Below are positions 45,066 to 53,359 of a stretch of DNA of 64,000 nt, piece by piece. The stretch is from Dactylosporangium roseum (lineage in GTDB: Bacteria; Actinomycetota; Actinomycetes; Mycobacteriales; Micromonosporaceae): NCBI RefSeq assembly GCF_025264685.1, contig NZ_CP073721.1:248001-312000 (forward strand). The letters run 5' to 3'. Every line of letters begins with the position of its first letter. Positions within the stretch are counted from its first letter, which is position 1. The notes below the pieces were generated by a model. That model was not told where the DNA came from, did not search any database, and saw nothing but the letters and a program-made list of their open reading frames with translations. The position numbers and the translations under genes were made by a program.

Positions 45066-45824
45066 CTAGTGGTGCCCTTCCTCGCCGCCCCCCACAACCG
45101 CGCTCGGCTTCGGCAGCGGGCTCAGCGGGGTGGTCATCGGCAGCTCCGCCAGCTTGAGGGTGGTCGTCGTGCCGTCGGCGTAGGTGAACGTGAACGTGAT
45201 ATCGGGCAGGTTCTGGCCGGGCTTCAGCGGCTCACCGGTGAGCGGCGAGACGGCCAGGTAGGTGCCCGCGTCATGGGTCAGCGCGACCATGCCCGCGACC
45301 GGGATGTCGATGCTGATCTGCGAGGTGCCGGGCGACGCCGGCGACGGAGCCGCGGCCGACTTCGAGGGGGATGCCGAGCCCGGCACGGAGGCCGACCCGG
45401 AGGGGCGCCGCGAACCGGACGGCGAGGCGTCGGCCGAGGAGGGAGCCGCCGTCGGCGCGGCCCCGGCCGAGGAGGGAGCCGCCGTCGGCGCGGCCCCGGC
45501 CGAGGACTTGCCGACCAGCACGACCGTGCCGGCGGGCGTGGTCACGCCGGTGAGCTTCACGGCCTGCTTGCTGTTGTTGAACAGCCGCACGCTGAGCGGC
45601 ACCGTCGAGCCGGCCTTGTACCCGTCGGCGAACACCACGGCGGCGTCGCGCAGTGCGAGGTGTCCGTCGGCGCTGTCGGCGTTGACGCCGGGAATGGCGG
45701 GCACCTGGGTGTCGGTTCCGGTGATCTGTCCGGCACCGCACCCGGAAAGCAGGCCGACGCTCAGCGCGGCGGAAGCCAGGAGCGCGGCGCCGAGCACCGT
45801 GCGGCGGCGAAACGAACGCGTCAC
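45066..45824 (-). CDS. LpqE-like secreted lipoprotein
   Basis: 252 residues from GTG 45824, chosen because GGAGG lies 8 nt upstream; ATG starts at 45839 and 45851 are less well placed. The signal peptide has a twin-Arg-like RRR and lipobox LSGC, and the mature start CGAGQITGTDTQVPAIPGV resembles mycobacterial LpqE (Rv3584), which also lies beside radA. The body is a beta-rich domain (LRDAAVVFADGYKAGSTVPL) related to PCu(A)C-type folds but without the Met/His copper motif. A ~65-residue Ala/Pro/Ser insert, including a perfect 33-bp duplication, splits it. Function unknown; cell-surface. Confidence 0.7.
   Translation of the reverse strand: MTRSFRRRTVLGAALLASAALSVGLLSGCGAGQITGTDTQVPAIPGVNADSADGHLALRDAAVVFADGYKAGSTVPLSVRLFNNSKQAVKLTGVTTPAGTVVLVGKSSAGAAPTAAPSSAGAAPTAAPSSADASPSGSRRPSGSASVPGSASPSKSAAAPSPASPGTSQISIDIPVAGMVALTHDAGTYLAVSPLTGEPLKPGQNLPDITFTFTYADGTTTTLKLAELPMTTPLSPLPKPSAVVGGGEEGHH
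45433..45498 (-). repeat. Perfect 33-bp tandem duplication in the LpqE-like gene
   Basis: Units 45433-45465 and 45466-45498 are identical, encoding two copies of an Ala/Pro/Ser decapeptide-plus-one (SSAGAAPTAAP) in the interdomain linker. The frame is kept. Identity at every base implies recent slippage or an assembly artefact. Confidence 0.85.
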
Positions 45825-45943
45825 CTTGGGGTCCTCCATCTGGTGTCCCATCTACGGGTGGCCGCACTACAGCCTAGATGCCCTTGATCTGCCGATTACG
45901 CGCACCCTGAGCAAAGTGACCTCGGTCCAGTTCCGGCCGGGGA

Positions 45944-46765
45944 TCAGCCCAGGCTCAGGCCGCTGACCAGCAGAAATACCACATCGATCAACGCCACCGC
46001 GATGACGGACAGGAAGGGGACGCGGGACGCCGGGTCGCGGCGCATCGCATACCACCCGAACGACAACGAGGCCAGGGCGAGTGCGAGGGCCGGCCAGAAG
46101 AGTGCCGGGGGCGGGCCGGGCGGACCGACGGCGAGGGTGACGGTGGCGGCGAGCAGCAGCACTGCGGCGGCGGCCAGCGATCCCCGCCGGCCGAGCAGGT
46201 GGGGCAGGCCCTGGACGCCGGTACGGACGTCGTCGTCGAGGTCGGGCAGGGTGTTGACGAAGTGCGCGCCGGCCCCGAGCAGCCCGCCTGCGGCCAGCAG
46301 CCACAGCGGCGGGGTCTTGCCCGCGCCGAGGGCCACGAACGCGGGCAGGCACGCGAACGACACCGCGTACGGCAGCACCGAGACCTGGGTCGACTTGAGC
46401 GGCCAGTCGTAGAGCAGCGCGGACACGAGAGCGAGCGTGGCGACGAGCCCCGCCGTCCAGCCGGACAGGAACCCGAGCGGCACGGTCGCCACCGCGGCCG
46501 CCGCCCCGAGCGTCGCCACCAGTCGCCGCGACACCGTCCCGGCCGCGACCGGCTTGTCCGTGCGCCCGACGGCCGTGTCCCGGGGCGCGTCGATCGCGTC
46601 GTTGACCCAACCGATCGACAACTGGCTGGCCAGCACCGCGGCCGCGGCCGCGACCACGCCCGGCCAGGGCCGATCGAGGCCGATCGACAGCAGGGCCGCG
46701 ACCGCGGTCACGCCGACGGCCGGTTCCGGGTGGCTGGCGCGCAGGAGCGGGATCGCAACCGACAT
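45944..46765 (-). CDS. UbiA-family membrane prenyltransferase
   Basis: 273 residues, about eight transmembrane helices. The two Asp-rich prenyl-diphosphate/Mg motifs are present: NDAIDAPRDTAVGRTDKPVA (first) and LPDLDDDVRTGVQGLP (second), with the YDWPLKST loop between. It transfers a prenyl chain to an aromatic or similar acceptor in the membrane. It is divergent, 45 bp away, from a methyltransferase and type III polyketide synthase pair, so a prenylated, methylated polyketide or quinone is a reasonable product class. ATG 46765 was chosen; the frame extends far upstream but non-homologously. Confidence 0.87.
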   Translation of the reverse strand: MSVAIPLLRASHPEPAVGVTAVAALLSIGLDRPWPGVVAAAAAVLASQLSIGWVNDAIDAPRDTAVGRTDKPVAAGTVSRRLVATLGAAAAVATVPLGFLSGWTAGLVATLALVSALLYDWPLKSTQVSVLPYAVSFACLPAFVALGAGKTPPLWLLAAGGLLGAGAHFVNTLPDLDDDVRTGVQGLPHLLGRRGSLAAAAVLLLAATVTLAVGPPGPPPALFWPALALALASLSFGWYAMRRDPASRVPFLSVIAVALIDVVFLLVSGLSLG

Positions 46766-46810
46766 TCGGCAAGTGTGGCCGCCGGAAGGGTTCCATGTCA
46801 GGCTCGTTCC

Positions 46811-47521
46811 ATGCCAGCGGTGCGGCGAGCTCGCAACGACCCGGGTCAGTATGACGACCTGGCCGGCGAATGGTGGCGCCCCGGCAGTCCGCTGTCGATG
46901 TTGTACTGGCTGGCGCGCGCCCGAGCTCACCTGATCCCACCCGCCGAGCGTGAGGGCGCGGTCCTCGTCGACCTCGGCTGCGGTGGCGGCCTGCTCGCCC
47001 CGCACGTCGCCGGCAAGGGCTATCGGCACATCGGTGTCGACCTCATCGTCTCCGGCCTCGAGCAGGCCGAGCAGCACGGCGTGGTGCCGGTGCTGGCCGA
47101 CGCCGCCCGGCTGCCGTTCGCCGACGGCAGCGCCGACGTGGTGAGCGCGGGTGAGCTGCTGGAGCACGTGCCGGACGTGCCCCGGGTGATCGCCGAGGCC
47201 TGTCGCATCCTGCGCCCGGGTGGCTGGCTGGTCCTCGACACGATCAACGACACGCTCCTGGCGCGGCTCGTCGCCGTGCGCCTCGCCGAGGCGGTGATCC
47301 CCGCCGTCCGCGGCATCCACGACCCGAAACTTTTTGTCGACCCGCGGCGGTTGCAGGCAGAATGCGCCCGCCACGGGGTACCCCTCGACGTCCGGGGGGT
47401 CCGCCCGACCTTGCCCGCGCTCGTCCGCTGGCTGGTGACCCGCCGCAACGCTGTGCCGATCGTGCCGACGTTCTCGACCGCGATCCTCTACCAGGGGCGC
47501 GGCAGGAAGGGGAATCAGTGA
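46811..47521 (+). CDS. UbiG-like class I SAM-dependent methyltransferase
   Basis: 236 residues from ATG 46811 (MPAVRRARNDPGQYDDLAGE). SAM motif I is VLVDLGCGGGLLAPHVAGKG, motif II LLEHVPDVPRVIAEACRILR and motif III PGGWLVLDTIND. The arrangement YDDLAGEWWRPGSPLSMLYW at the N-terminus resembles UbiG O-methyltransferases of quinone pathways. It overlaps the type III polyketide synthase start (GTGA), so the two are coupled and probably act on the same metabolite. Confidence 0.87.
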   Translation: MPAVRRARNDPGQYDDLAGEWWRPGSPLSMLYWLARARAHLIPPAEREGAVLVDLGCGGGLLAPHVAGKGYRHIGVDLIVSGLEQAEQHGVVPVLADAARLPFADGSADVVSAGELLEHVPDVPRVIAEACRILRPGGWLVLDTINDTLLARLVAVRLAEAVIPAVRGIHDPKLFVDPRRLQAECARHGVPLDVRGVRPTLPALVRWLVTRRNAVPIVPTFSTAILYQGRGRKGNQ

Positions 47522-48558
47522 CGGGTGCCGCTATCGCGGGGATGGGTGTGACGTTCCCCGGGGAGATGCGCCAGGACGAGGTGTGGGCAGGCTTCTTCGC
47601 GCGGCACTACAACGGCTCCCGCCGGGGGCTGGCCAAGCGGATCTTCGCCAATTCCGGGGTGGTCAGCCGCCACGGGGCGGTGAACCCGCTGGTCGAGGAC
47701 GCGTCTGGCTGGTCGACGGCGCGCCGGATGGGTCGGTACCTCACCGAGGCGCTCCCGCTGGGCAAGGACGCCGTCGGCAGCGCCCTGAACGCCGCGGGGC
47801 TGCGCCCGGACGAGATCGGGCTGTTCGTCGTGTGCTCGTGCACCGGATACGCGACGCCGGGCCTGGACATCCTGCTGGCGCGGGACCTGGGCATGGCCGC
47901 CGACACGCAACGGCTGTTCGTCGGGCACATGGGCTGCTACGCGGCGCTGCCGGGGCTGGGTGCGGCGTCGGACTACGTCGCCTCCCGGGGCCGGCCGGCG
48001 GTGCTCTTGTGCCTGGAGTTGACCAGCCTGCACGTACAACCGCCGAGTGAGGATCCGCAGCAGATCGTGGCGCACGCGTTGTTCTCGGATGCCGCGGCCG
48101 CGCTCGTGCTGGTCCCGGACGCGACGGGCACGCAGGTGGCGGACATCGCCGCGGTGACCGACACGGCGACGGCCGACCACATGACCTGGGACGTGACCGA
48201 TCTGGGGTTTCGGATGGGGCTGTCGCCGAAGGTGCCGGACGTGTTGTCGGCCTACGTCGGCGACCTGGTCGGCGGGCTGCTGGCCCGGCACGGGTTGACG
48301 TTGTCCGATGTGGACGGGTGGGCGGTGCACCCCGGCGGTCCGCGCATCCTCGACGTGGTGCGGGACCAGTTGGAGCTGCCGGACGCGGCGCTGGCCGAGT
48401 CGCGCGGGACGCTCGCGGCGCACGGGAACTGCTCGTCGCCGACGGTGCTGCTGATCCTCGACGCGCTGCGCCGCCGGGCCCGCGGGCGGCCTCGGACGAC
48501 GGTGATGCTGGCGTTCGGCCCTGGCTTGACGTTGTACGGCGTGTTGCTGCGCGGCTGA
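47518..48558 (+). CDS. Type III polyketide synthase
   Basis: 346 residues, GTG 47518 with AAGGGG upstream. The Cys-His-Asn triad is visible: Cys140 in GHMGCYAALPGL, His271 in WAVHPGGPRILD and Asn304 in HGNCSSPTVL. The homodimeric enzyme condenses an acyl starter with malonyl-CoA, producing pyrones, resorcinols or naphthalenes depending on starter and cyclisation. With the coupled methyltransferase and divergent UbiA gene it recalls the Actinoplanes missouriensis alkyl-dihydrogeranylgeranyl-methoxyhydroquinone locus (agq), but no hydroxylase gene is present here, so the product is not assigned. Confidence 0.92.
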   Translation: MTGAAIAGMGVTFPGEMRQDEVWAGFFARHYNGSRRGLAKRIFANSGVVSRHGAVNPLVEDASGWSTARRMGRYLTEALPLGKDAVGSALNAAGLRPDEIGLFVVCSCTGYATPGLDILLARDLGMAADTQRLFVGHMGCYAALPGLGAASDYVASRGRPAVLLCLELTSLHVQPPSEDPQQIVAHALFSDAAAALVLVPDATGTQVADIAAVTDTATADHMTWDVTDLGFRMGLSPKVPDVLSAYVGDLVGGLLARHGLTLSDVDGWAVHPGGPRILDVVRDQLELPDAALAESRGTLAAHGNCSSPTVLLILDALRRRARGRPRTTVMLAFGPGLTLYGVLLRG

Positions 48559-48563
48559 ACCTC

Positions 48564-49343
48564 TCAGTGCAGTTTGGCCAGGTCGTCGGCGAAGTCGTCG
48601 GCCGACGTCACGGCCTTGGTCGCGCGGATCACGGTGCCGTCGGGGGCGACCAGCACGGCGGCGGTGGTCCGGTCGGTGGTGAGGTCCGGCACCGCGGCCC
48701 GCACCGAGTTGTTGGGGTCGGCGACCGCCTTGACCCGCACCGCCTCGTTGAGCCCGCCCGGCAGGGTGGGCAGCCGGGTGGCCACGACGAGCACGGTCGT
48801 GTGCCTCGCCGGTGACGATGCCGGGGTCGCGCCGGCTGCCACGGCGTTGACGGTGCTCGTGATCAGGTGCTCGCAACTGCATCCCTCGACCAGGAGGACC
48901 ACGGCCGGGGAGAGGTCCTTGACCGGCAGCGCGGTGCCGTCGGCGTCGAACAGGCTGAGCCTCGCCAGGGACGCCGCGGGCGCGCTCGCCGCCGGGGCGA
49001 CGTGCGGGGTGACGGGGCGGGGCACTCTGCCCGGCCACGCTACGGCGAACAGGCTGACGAGTGTCGCGATGACCGCGATCGACATGATGAGCAGCGGCAC
49101 GGCCAGGCCGGGTGAATCGTCGGTGGTGCGGCGGACGGGCTCCGGCTTGAGGTGCAGACGGCGGCGCCAGCGGCGGCGCAGGGTGGCACGGCGGAATTGC
49201 TTGCGGATGTGCGTGCCCTCGTCGTCGAGAGCACCCGGATCGTCGGGAATGATGATCGTGCCCCACTCCGGGGGGAGGTCAGGCAGGCCACCGCCCTCGT
49301 GCGGCCGATCACCACCGCCGTTGTCGCCGCGCAGCGTGCCCAT
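48564..49343 (-). CDS. Membrane-anchored thioredoxin-like-fold protein, unknown function
   Basis: 259 residues. The N-terminal ~75 residues are charged and cytoplasmic (RKQFRRATLRRRWRRRLHLK). One transmembrane helix (about 80-102, VPLLIMSIAVIATLVSLFAV) leads to an extracytoplasmic domain beginning LARLSLFDADGTALPVKDLS with VVLLVEGCSCEHL and AVLVAPDGTVIRATKAV, a beta-alpha order like redoxins, with a C-x-C pair instead of C-x-x-C. It may be a divergent redoxin-like membrane protein. ATG 49343 has GAGGAG upstream. It ends 5 bp from the polyketide synthase stop. Confidence 0.6.
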   Translation of the reverse strand: MGTLRGDNGGGDRPHEGGGLPDLPPEWGTIIIPDDPGALDDEGTHIRKQFRRATLRRRWRRRLHLKPEPVRRTTDDSPGLAVPLLIMSIAVIATLVSLFAVAWPGRVPRPVTPHVAPAASAPAASLARLSLFDADGTALPVKDLSPAVVLLVEGCSCEHLITSTVNAVAAGATPASSPARHTTVLVVATRLPTLPGGLNEAVRVKAVADPNNSVRAAVPDLTTDRTTAAVLVAPDGTVIRATKAVTSADDFADDLAKLH

Positions 49344-49709
49344 CGCTGTTCTCCTCGCACCTGCCTCAACTTTCCCTCACACAGCGCCTGCGCGCCAGAG
49401 GGACTCTCCATCGAGATGTGTGCGTATTCTCCCACGCTCCGCCGCTGGCGGCGTCACTCAGAGTGGCGATCTGGCGGGCCGTGTGCGGCGTGGGAGCCAC
49501 TTGCGACAATCAATCAGAAATGTCCGACTGGCTGGTCATTTGTGCGTGCTGCGGGTTGTTGATCCGTTACACAGCAGGTTCCACGATTCCTGTCAAGCGG
49601 GAGAAAGGGGACTCACATGTGTTCTGACCTGCGCGAATGCTGCTCTCCGGGATGGGACGACAGCGCGTGACCGTGTTACCCTAGACACAGCGAAAGGGGT
49701 TTCGAACCT
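49344..49709. other. Gene-free region upstream of carD
   Basis: 366 bp with no supported gene. It contains a -10-like TACCCT at 49677-49682 about 27 bp before carD, overlapping TAGACA, and AAAGGGG as the carD Shine-Dalgarno. No palindrome of note. Confidence 0.5.
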
Positions 49710-50195
49710 ATGGTTTTCAGTGTCGGCGAGACCGTTGTCTACCCCCACCACGGGGCCGCACTCATCGAGGCAATCGAGACTCGGGTCGTCAGGGGCGAGG
49801 AGAAGCAGTATCTCGTCCTCAGGGTCGCTCAGGGTGACCTGACGGTGCGGGTGCCCGCCGAAAACGCCGAGATCGTCGGCGTGCGTGAAGTGGTTGGCGA
49901 GGAAGGCCTGACGAAGGTCTTCGACGTCCTCCGCGCTCCGCACACCGAGGAGCCGACCAACTGGTCGCGGCGTTACAAGGCGAATCTGGAGAAGCTGGCC
50001 TCCGGCAATCCGCTCAAGGTCGCTGAGGTCGTGCGTGACCTGTGGCGTCGCGACCGGGAGCGCGGACTGTCGGCCGGCGAGAAGCGCATGCTCGCCAAGG
50101 CGCGGGACATTCTGGTCGGCGAGGTGGCGCTTGCCGAGAAGAGCACCAAGGACGAAGCGGAGACGCTGCTCGACAAGGTGTTGACCGAGGCCTGA
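49710..50195 (+). CDS. carD: CarD-family RNA polymerase-binding transcription factor
   Basis: 161 residues. The N-terminal Tudor-like RNAP-binding domain is [20 protein letters not shown] followed by [15 protein letters not shown]. The C-terminal helical DNA-binding domain has [20 protein letters not shown] with the conserved Trp that wedges the upstream edge of the transcription bubble. CarD stabilises open complexes at rRNA and housekeeping promoters and is essential in mycobacteria. It precedes ispD as in M. tuberculosis (Rv3583c-Rv3582c). Confidence 0.96.
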   Translation: MVFSVGETVVYPHHGAALIEAIETRVVRGEEKQYLVLRVAQGDLTVRVPAENAEIVGVREVVGEEGLTKVFDVLRAPHTEEPTNWSRRYKANLEKLASGNPLKVAEVVRDLWRRDRERGLSAGEKRMLAKARDILVGEVALAEKSTKDEAETLLDKVLTEA

Positions 50196-50234
50196 CATTC
50201 CAGCCTGGCTATCACTTCGACCGAGGACCGCGAC

Positions 50235-50918
50235 GTGACGGCGCACTCGAACGTGCGTGGTGACGTCGCGGTCCTCGTGCCTGCGGCCGGATTGGGGATC
50301 CGACTCGGACCCGGCGGCCCCAAGGCGCTTCGACTCCTGCGCGGCGAGCCGCTGCTGGTTCACGCTGTGCGACGGGTGGCGATCGCGCCCTGTGTCGGCC
50401 GCATCGTCGTGGCCGCTCCCGCGGACGCCGTCGACTTCGTGGCCTCGCTGCTGGCACCGATCGCCGATGTGACGGTCGTCGCGGGCGGTGCCACCCGGCA
50501 GGCTTCCGTGTCGGCGGCGCTCGCCGCTGTGCCGGCGGAGTTCGACATCGTGCTCGTCCACGACGCGGCGCGCGCACTGACCCCACCGGAACTGGTGGAG
50601 GCGGTGGCGTCGGCTGTTCGAGGAGGGCACGGCGCCGTCATACCCGTTCTGCCGGTGGTCGACACCATCAAACAGGTAGACAATTCGGGCATCGTGCTCA
50701 CGACCGTCGACCGTTCAGCGCTGCGTGCCGTGCAGACTCCGCAGGGTTTCCGCCGCGACGTCCTGGTGAAGGCTCACGAGGCGGCCGTCGACGACCACAC
50801 CGACGACGCCGGCATGGCCGAGAAGCTCGGCGTCGAGGTCCACACCGTGCCCGGCTCGGAGGCCGCGCTGAAGATCACCCGCCCGTTCGACCTGGCGGTG
50901 GCGGAACTCCTGCTGTAG
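50235..50918 (+). CDS. ispD: 2-C-methyl-D-erythritol 4-phosphate cytidylyltransferase
   Basis: 227 residues, GTG 50235 with GAGGA at 50221-50225. The CTP-binding loop VLVPAAGLGIRLGPGGPKAL, the VHDAAR motif and PQGFRRDVLVKAH are the IspD signatures. It makes CDP-ME in the MEP pathway to isoprenoid precursors, which also feed the UbiA prenyltransferase upstream. It lies 39 bp after carD and probably shares its transcript. ispF is displaced downstream by a repeat island and a membrane-protein gene. Confidence 0.94.
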   Translation: MTAHSNVRGDVAVLVPAAGLGIRLGPGGPKALRLLRGEPLLVHAVRRVAIAPCVGRIVVAAPADAVDFVASLLAPIADVTVVAGGATRQASVSAALAAVPAEFDIVLVHDAARALTPPELVEAVASAVRGGHGAVIPVLPVVDTIKQVDNSGIVLTTVDRSALRAVQTPQGFRRDVLVKAHEAAVDDHTDDAGMAEKLGVEVHTVPGSEAALKITRPFDLAVAELLL

Positions 50919-51005
50919 CTCGCCCGATGATCCAGGGAAACGTCCGGTCGCCCTGGCACAAGCCCCGCACTTCAGCCGTGTGGTCGTCGGTCAACCTCCG
51001 GTGTT

Positions 51006-51062
51006 GCGCTATGGGACGGTGACGCACGGTCGTGCGGGTGGGTGTCTTCCGCTCGTGATCGC
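51006..51062 (+). repeat. 57-bp dispersed repeat, copy 1
   Basis: The segment starts GCGCTATGGGACGGTGACGC and is 50 of 57 identical, by my alignment, to the reverse complement of 53360-53416. Both copies are outside genes. Confidence 0.75.
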
Positions 51063-51317
51063 AGTTGGACCCGGGTGGCGCGTTCCGGGTCGGGGTGACT
51101 CCTTGGTCATGGGGTCGAGTGGCGTGGCGGCGGATGCGGCGGAACGCGGGCCGGCCGGCAGGCCCCGGCGGTGACGTCACTGCCCCGAATTGTCGGCCTT
51201 GCCCAAGTTGGCAAGGGGTCCCGGAGCTGAGCTTCGCGACCTTGCGTCCTGACAGCGCAAACGCTCCCTGGATCATGGAGTCGGTTGTGTTCGGGCTCGG
51301 CGGGCGTGTCAGGTCGA

Positions 51318-51382
51318 GTTGGCCTTGGTCGCTTTCCGTGACCAGCCAGTCTTCGGGGCCACGGAAAGTCGCCAAGGTCAAC
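51318..51382. repeat. Imperfect hairpin near the 3' end of the TVP38 gene
   Basis: Arms 51318-51340 and 51360-51382 pair at 19 of 23 positions around a 19-nt loop. It lies just past the stop of the leftward TVP38-like gene and may terminate it. Confidence 0.5.
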
Positions 51383-51420
51383 TCATTTCCGGGGCCTTGG
51401 AAGGGCGGCTGCGGGTGCGT

Positions 51421-52170
51421 TCAGGCGGTCGCTGGAGCGGCCGGGGAGACCGGGGTCGCTGCCGTGGCCGCCGGCGAGCAGTGGTGCTTGCGGGGGCGGC
51501 GGCGCCAGACCAGGAAGCTGCCGATCGAGCCGCCGATGCCCAGCGTCAGGATCACCCCGCCGGCGATCGACATGCCGGCCGCGTCGCCGCGAGCCGTCGC
51601 GGAGCCGAGGGCGGCATAGGCCAGCGTCGCCGGCAGGGCGCCCAGCGCCGTGCCCGCGATGAACGAGCGCAGCCGCACCCGCGTCGTGCCGAACAGATAG
51701 TTCGAGACGCCGAAGGGCACCAACGGGATCATTCTCGAAATCACCACCGCCAGGATGCCGCGCTTGGCCACGGCCTGTTCGACGAGCAGGAGCCGGCCAC
51801 GCAGGTGGCGGACCATGAAGTCGCGGCCGAGGAAGCGGCCGATGGTGTGCGCCAGAAGGGCGCCCAGGGTGACACCGACGAGGATGTACAGCGCGCCGTT
51901 CGAGAAGCCGAACACCAGGCCCCCCACCGCCGACAGCAGGGTCCTCGGCAGCAGCGCGGTCGTCAGCAGAGCGGCACCGAACACCGCCACCACCGGGGCG
52001 AACGGGTGATCGGGCCCGATCAGGTGGGTGAGTGACGTGCGGTCGGGGCCGAACGCGAGCATCACCGCGAACAGCGTCGCCACCAGCACGGCAAGCAATC
52101 CGAAGCGCAGAGCGGCTCCGGTGCGCCACCATCGCTGGGGGCTCTTCGGGGTCGTCAGATAGCTGCGCAC
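51421..52170 (-). CDS. TVP38/TMEM64 (SNARE-associated, DedA-like) membrane protein
   Basis: 249 residues, GTG 52170. About six hydrophobic helices. The conserved core contains LLPRTLLSAVGGLVFGFSNG, GVTLGALLAHTIGRFLGRDF (Gly-rich re-entrant loop with Arg) and VISRMIPLVPFGVSNYLFG (Arg-x-x-Pro). These are DedA-superfamily features, implicated in lipid-carrier flipping and membrane homeostasis. It is divergent from ispF and inserted between ispD and ispF. A leaderless -10 TAGGCT lies 7 nt upstream of the start. Confidence 0.85.
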   Translation of the reverse strand: MRSYLTTPKSPQRWWRTGAALRFGLLAVLVATLFAVMLAFGPDRTSLTHLIGPDHPFAPVVAVFGAALLTTALLPRTLLSAVGGLVFGFSNGALYILVGVTLGALLAHTIGRFLGRDFMVRHLRGRLLLVEQAVAKRGILAVVISRMIPLVPFGVSNYLFGTTRVRLRSFIAGTALGALPATLAYAALGSATARGDAAGMSIAGGVILTLGIGGSIGSFLVWRRRPRKHHCSPAATAATPVSPAAPATA

Positions 52171-52177
52171 CCGACCC

Positions 52178-52183
52178 AGCCTA
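52178..52183 (-). promoter_or_regulatory. -10 element for leaderless TVP38-like gene
   Basis: TAGGCT on the minus strand ends 7 nt before GTG 52170. Confidence 0.5.
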
Positions 52184-52257
52184 GGCCCAGATCGCGGCTC
52201 TGCCGAGTCCGGTGACGCCCAGGCAACCGGAAGTTCACGGTCGCGCACCGAACGTCG

Positions 52258-52263
52258 TACCCT
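52258..52263 (+). promoter_or_regulatory. -10 element for leaderless ispF
   Basis: TACCCT ends 6 nt before GTG 52270. This supports the outer GTG over ATG 52273 as the ispF start. Confidence 0.45.
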
Positions 52264-52269
52264 CCGCTG

Positions 52270-52749
52270 GTGATGTTGATCGGGACCGGGACAGACGTCC
52301 ACGCCTACGAATCCGGGCGCGAATGCTGGGTCGCCGGGCTGCGGTGGGACGGTGTCGACGGGCTGGCCGGCCACTCCGACGGCGACGTCGCCGCTCACGC
52401 GATGTGTGATGCGCTGTTGTCGGCCGCCGGCCTGGGTGATCTCGGGGCGAACTTCGGCACCGGCCGGCCGGAGTGGGCCGGCGCGTCCGGGATCACCCTG
52501 CTGCGCGAGACGGCCAGGCTGGTCCGTGCGGCCGGCTTCGAGATCGGTAACGTCGCGGTGCAGATCATCGGCGTGGCGCCGAAGGTCGGCAAGCGGCGGG
52601 CCGAGGCCGAGGCGGTCCTGCGGGAGGCGATCGGCGGCATCGTGCGCGTCTCCGGCACCACAACCGACGGCCTGGGCTTCACCGGCCGGGGTGAGGGACT
52701 CGCCGCCACCTCCGTAGCATTGATCTACCCTGTGCAGAAAGAGGCCTGA
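52270..52749 (+). CDS. ispF: 2-C-methyl-D-erythritol 2,4-cyclodiphosphate synthase
   Basis: 159 residues. Metal ligands are in GTGTDVHAY (Asp and His) and [19 protein letters not shown] (His). [15 protein letters not shown] is a divergent form of the family DIGxxFPD-type stretch. [20 protein letters not shown] is the C-terminal substrate loop. It cyclises CDP-ME-2-phosphate to MEcPP in the MEP pathway. The start GTG 52270 or ATG 52273 differ by one residue. The stop abuts the next GTG (52750) with no gap. Confidence 0.94.
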   Translation: MMLIGTGTDVHAYESGRECWVAGLRWDGVDGLAGHSDGDVAAHAMCDALLSAAGLGDLGANFGTGRPEWAGASGITLLRETARLVRAAGFEIGNVAVQIIGVAPKVGKRRAEAEAVLREAIGGIVRVSGTTTDGLGFTGRGEGLAATSVALIYPVQKEA

Positions 52750-53127
52750 GTGAACGACACGCTGCGTGAACTGCTCGACCGCCGGGCGTTCCTTGTGCTC
52801 AGTACGATCAACCCCGACGGAGCGCCGCAGTCCAGCGTGATCTGGGCGAAGCACGACGGCGGCGACCTCGTCTTCTCCACCATCCGCGGCCGCCGGAAGA
52901 CCCGCAACATGGAGCGGGACCCCAGGGTGTCACTGTGTGTGTACGATCCCGCGAACCCCTACCGCTACGTCGAGGTCCGCGGGACCGTCTCGCTCACCGA
53001 GGAGGGCGGGCCGGAGCTCATCCAGGAGCTCAGTCGTGCATACGGCGGCCAGCCGTTCACCGAGCCGGTGCCCGGCGTCACCCGTGTGGTCTGCCGGGTA
53101 AGCGCGACCAAGATCATCGAGCACTAG
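52750..53127 (+). CDS. PPOX-class (F420- or FMN-dependent) split-barrel oxidoreductase
   Basis: 125 residues, one pyridoxamine-oxidase-like split barrel. RRAFLVLSTINPDGAPQSSV, then VIWAKHDGGDLVFSTIRGRR and YRYVEVRGTVSLTEEGG give the typical strand order for small actinobacterial PPOX proteins, many of which use F420. The dimer would bind a flavin or deazaflavin at RGRRKTRNM. It starts immediately after the ispF stop and is likely cotranscribed. Substrate unknown. Confidence 0.85.
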   Translation: MNDTLRELLDRRAFLVLSTINPDGAPQSSVIWAKHDGGDLVFSTIRGRRKTRNMERDPRVSLCVYDPANPYRYVEVRGTVSLTEEGGPELIQELSRAYGGQPFTEPVPGVTRVVCRVSATKIIEH

Positions 53128-53221
53128 GTCCAAAGGCCGCCGATTGGGGCGCGGGGCTCGGAGGTGTCGTCGCCGGGGTGCGCGTTCCGCCGTAATCCGC
53201 CGCCGTGCCGCTCGACCTCAT

Positions 53222-53271
53222 GATCATGGGAAAGATCTGGCTATCGGGGCAGCCGGATCTTTCCCATGATC
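53222..53271. repeat. Palindrome C between PPOX and hmgA
   Basis: A perfect 16-bp stem, GATCATGGGAAAGATC (53222-53237) with GATCTTTCCCATGATC (53256-53271). With the inner 5 bp (one mismatch) it becomes a 21-bp stem around an 8-nt loop. It is probably a terminator for the convergent genes; the GATCATG edge resembles palindromes A and B. Confidence 0.8.
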
Positions 53272-53359
53272 TGGAGTCCCGACCTGGAATGCGCCAGCGG
53301 CGCGGCGGTCTCGGCCATGGTGCGCCGGGAGGACGGGTTCGTCCGTCCCGGGTTCGGTG

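Larger units (their letters stand above)
50919..51420. repeat. Repeat island 1: gene-free stretch built of inverted repeats
   Basis: 502 bp without a gene. TGATCCAGGGAAACG (50927-50941) and CGCTCCCTGGATCA (51262-51275) face each other as inverted repeats ~320 bp apart. A 57-bp segment at 51006-51062 recurs inverted at 53360-53416 (50 of 57 identical). A hairpin with arms 51318-51340 and 51360-51382 (19 of 23 paired) lies near the end. Together they look like a decayed repeat-rich or MITE-like element. Confidence 0.6.

Noticed and set aside
50980..51619. Open frames within repeat island 1 and across the TVP38 3' end
   Set aside because: No consistent coding bias, they run through inverted repeats, no family resemblance.
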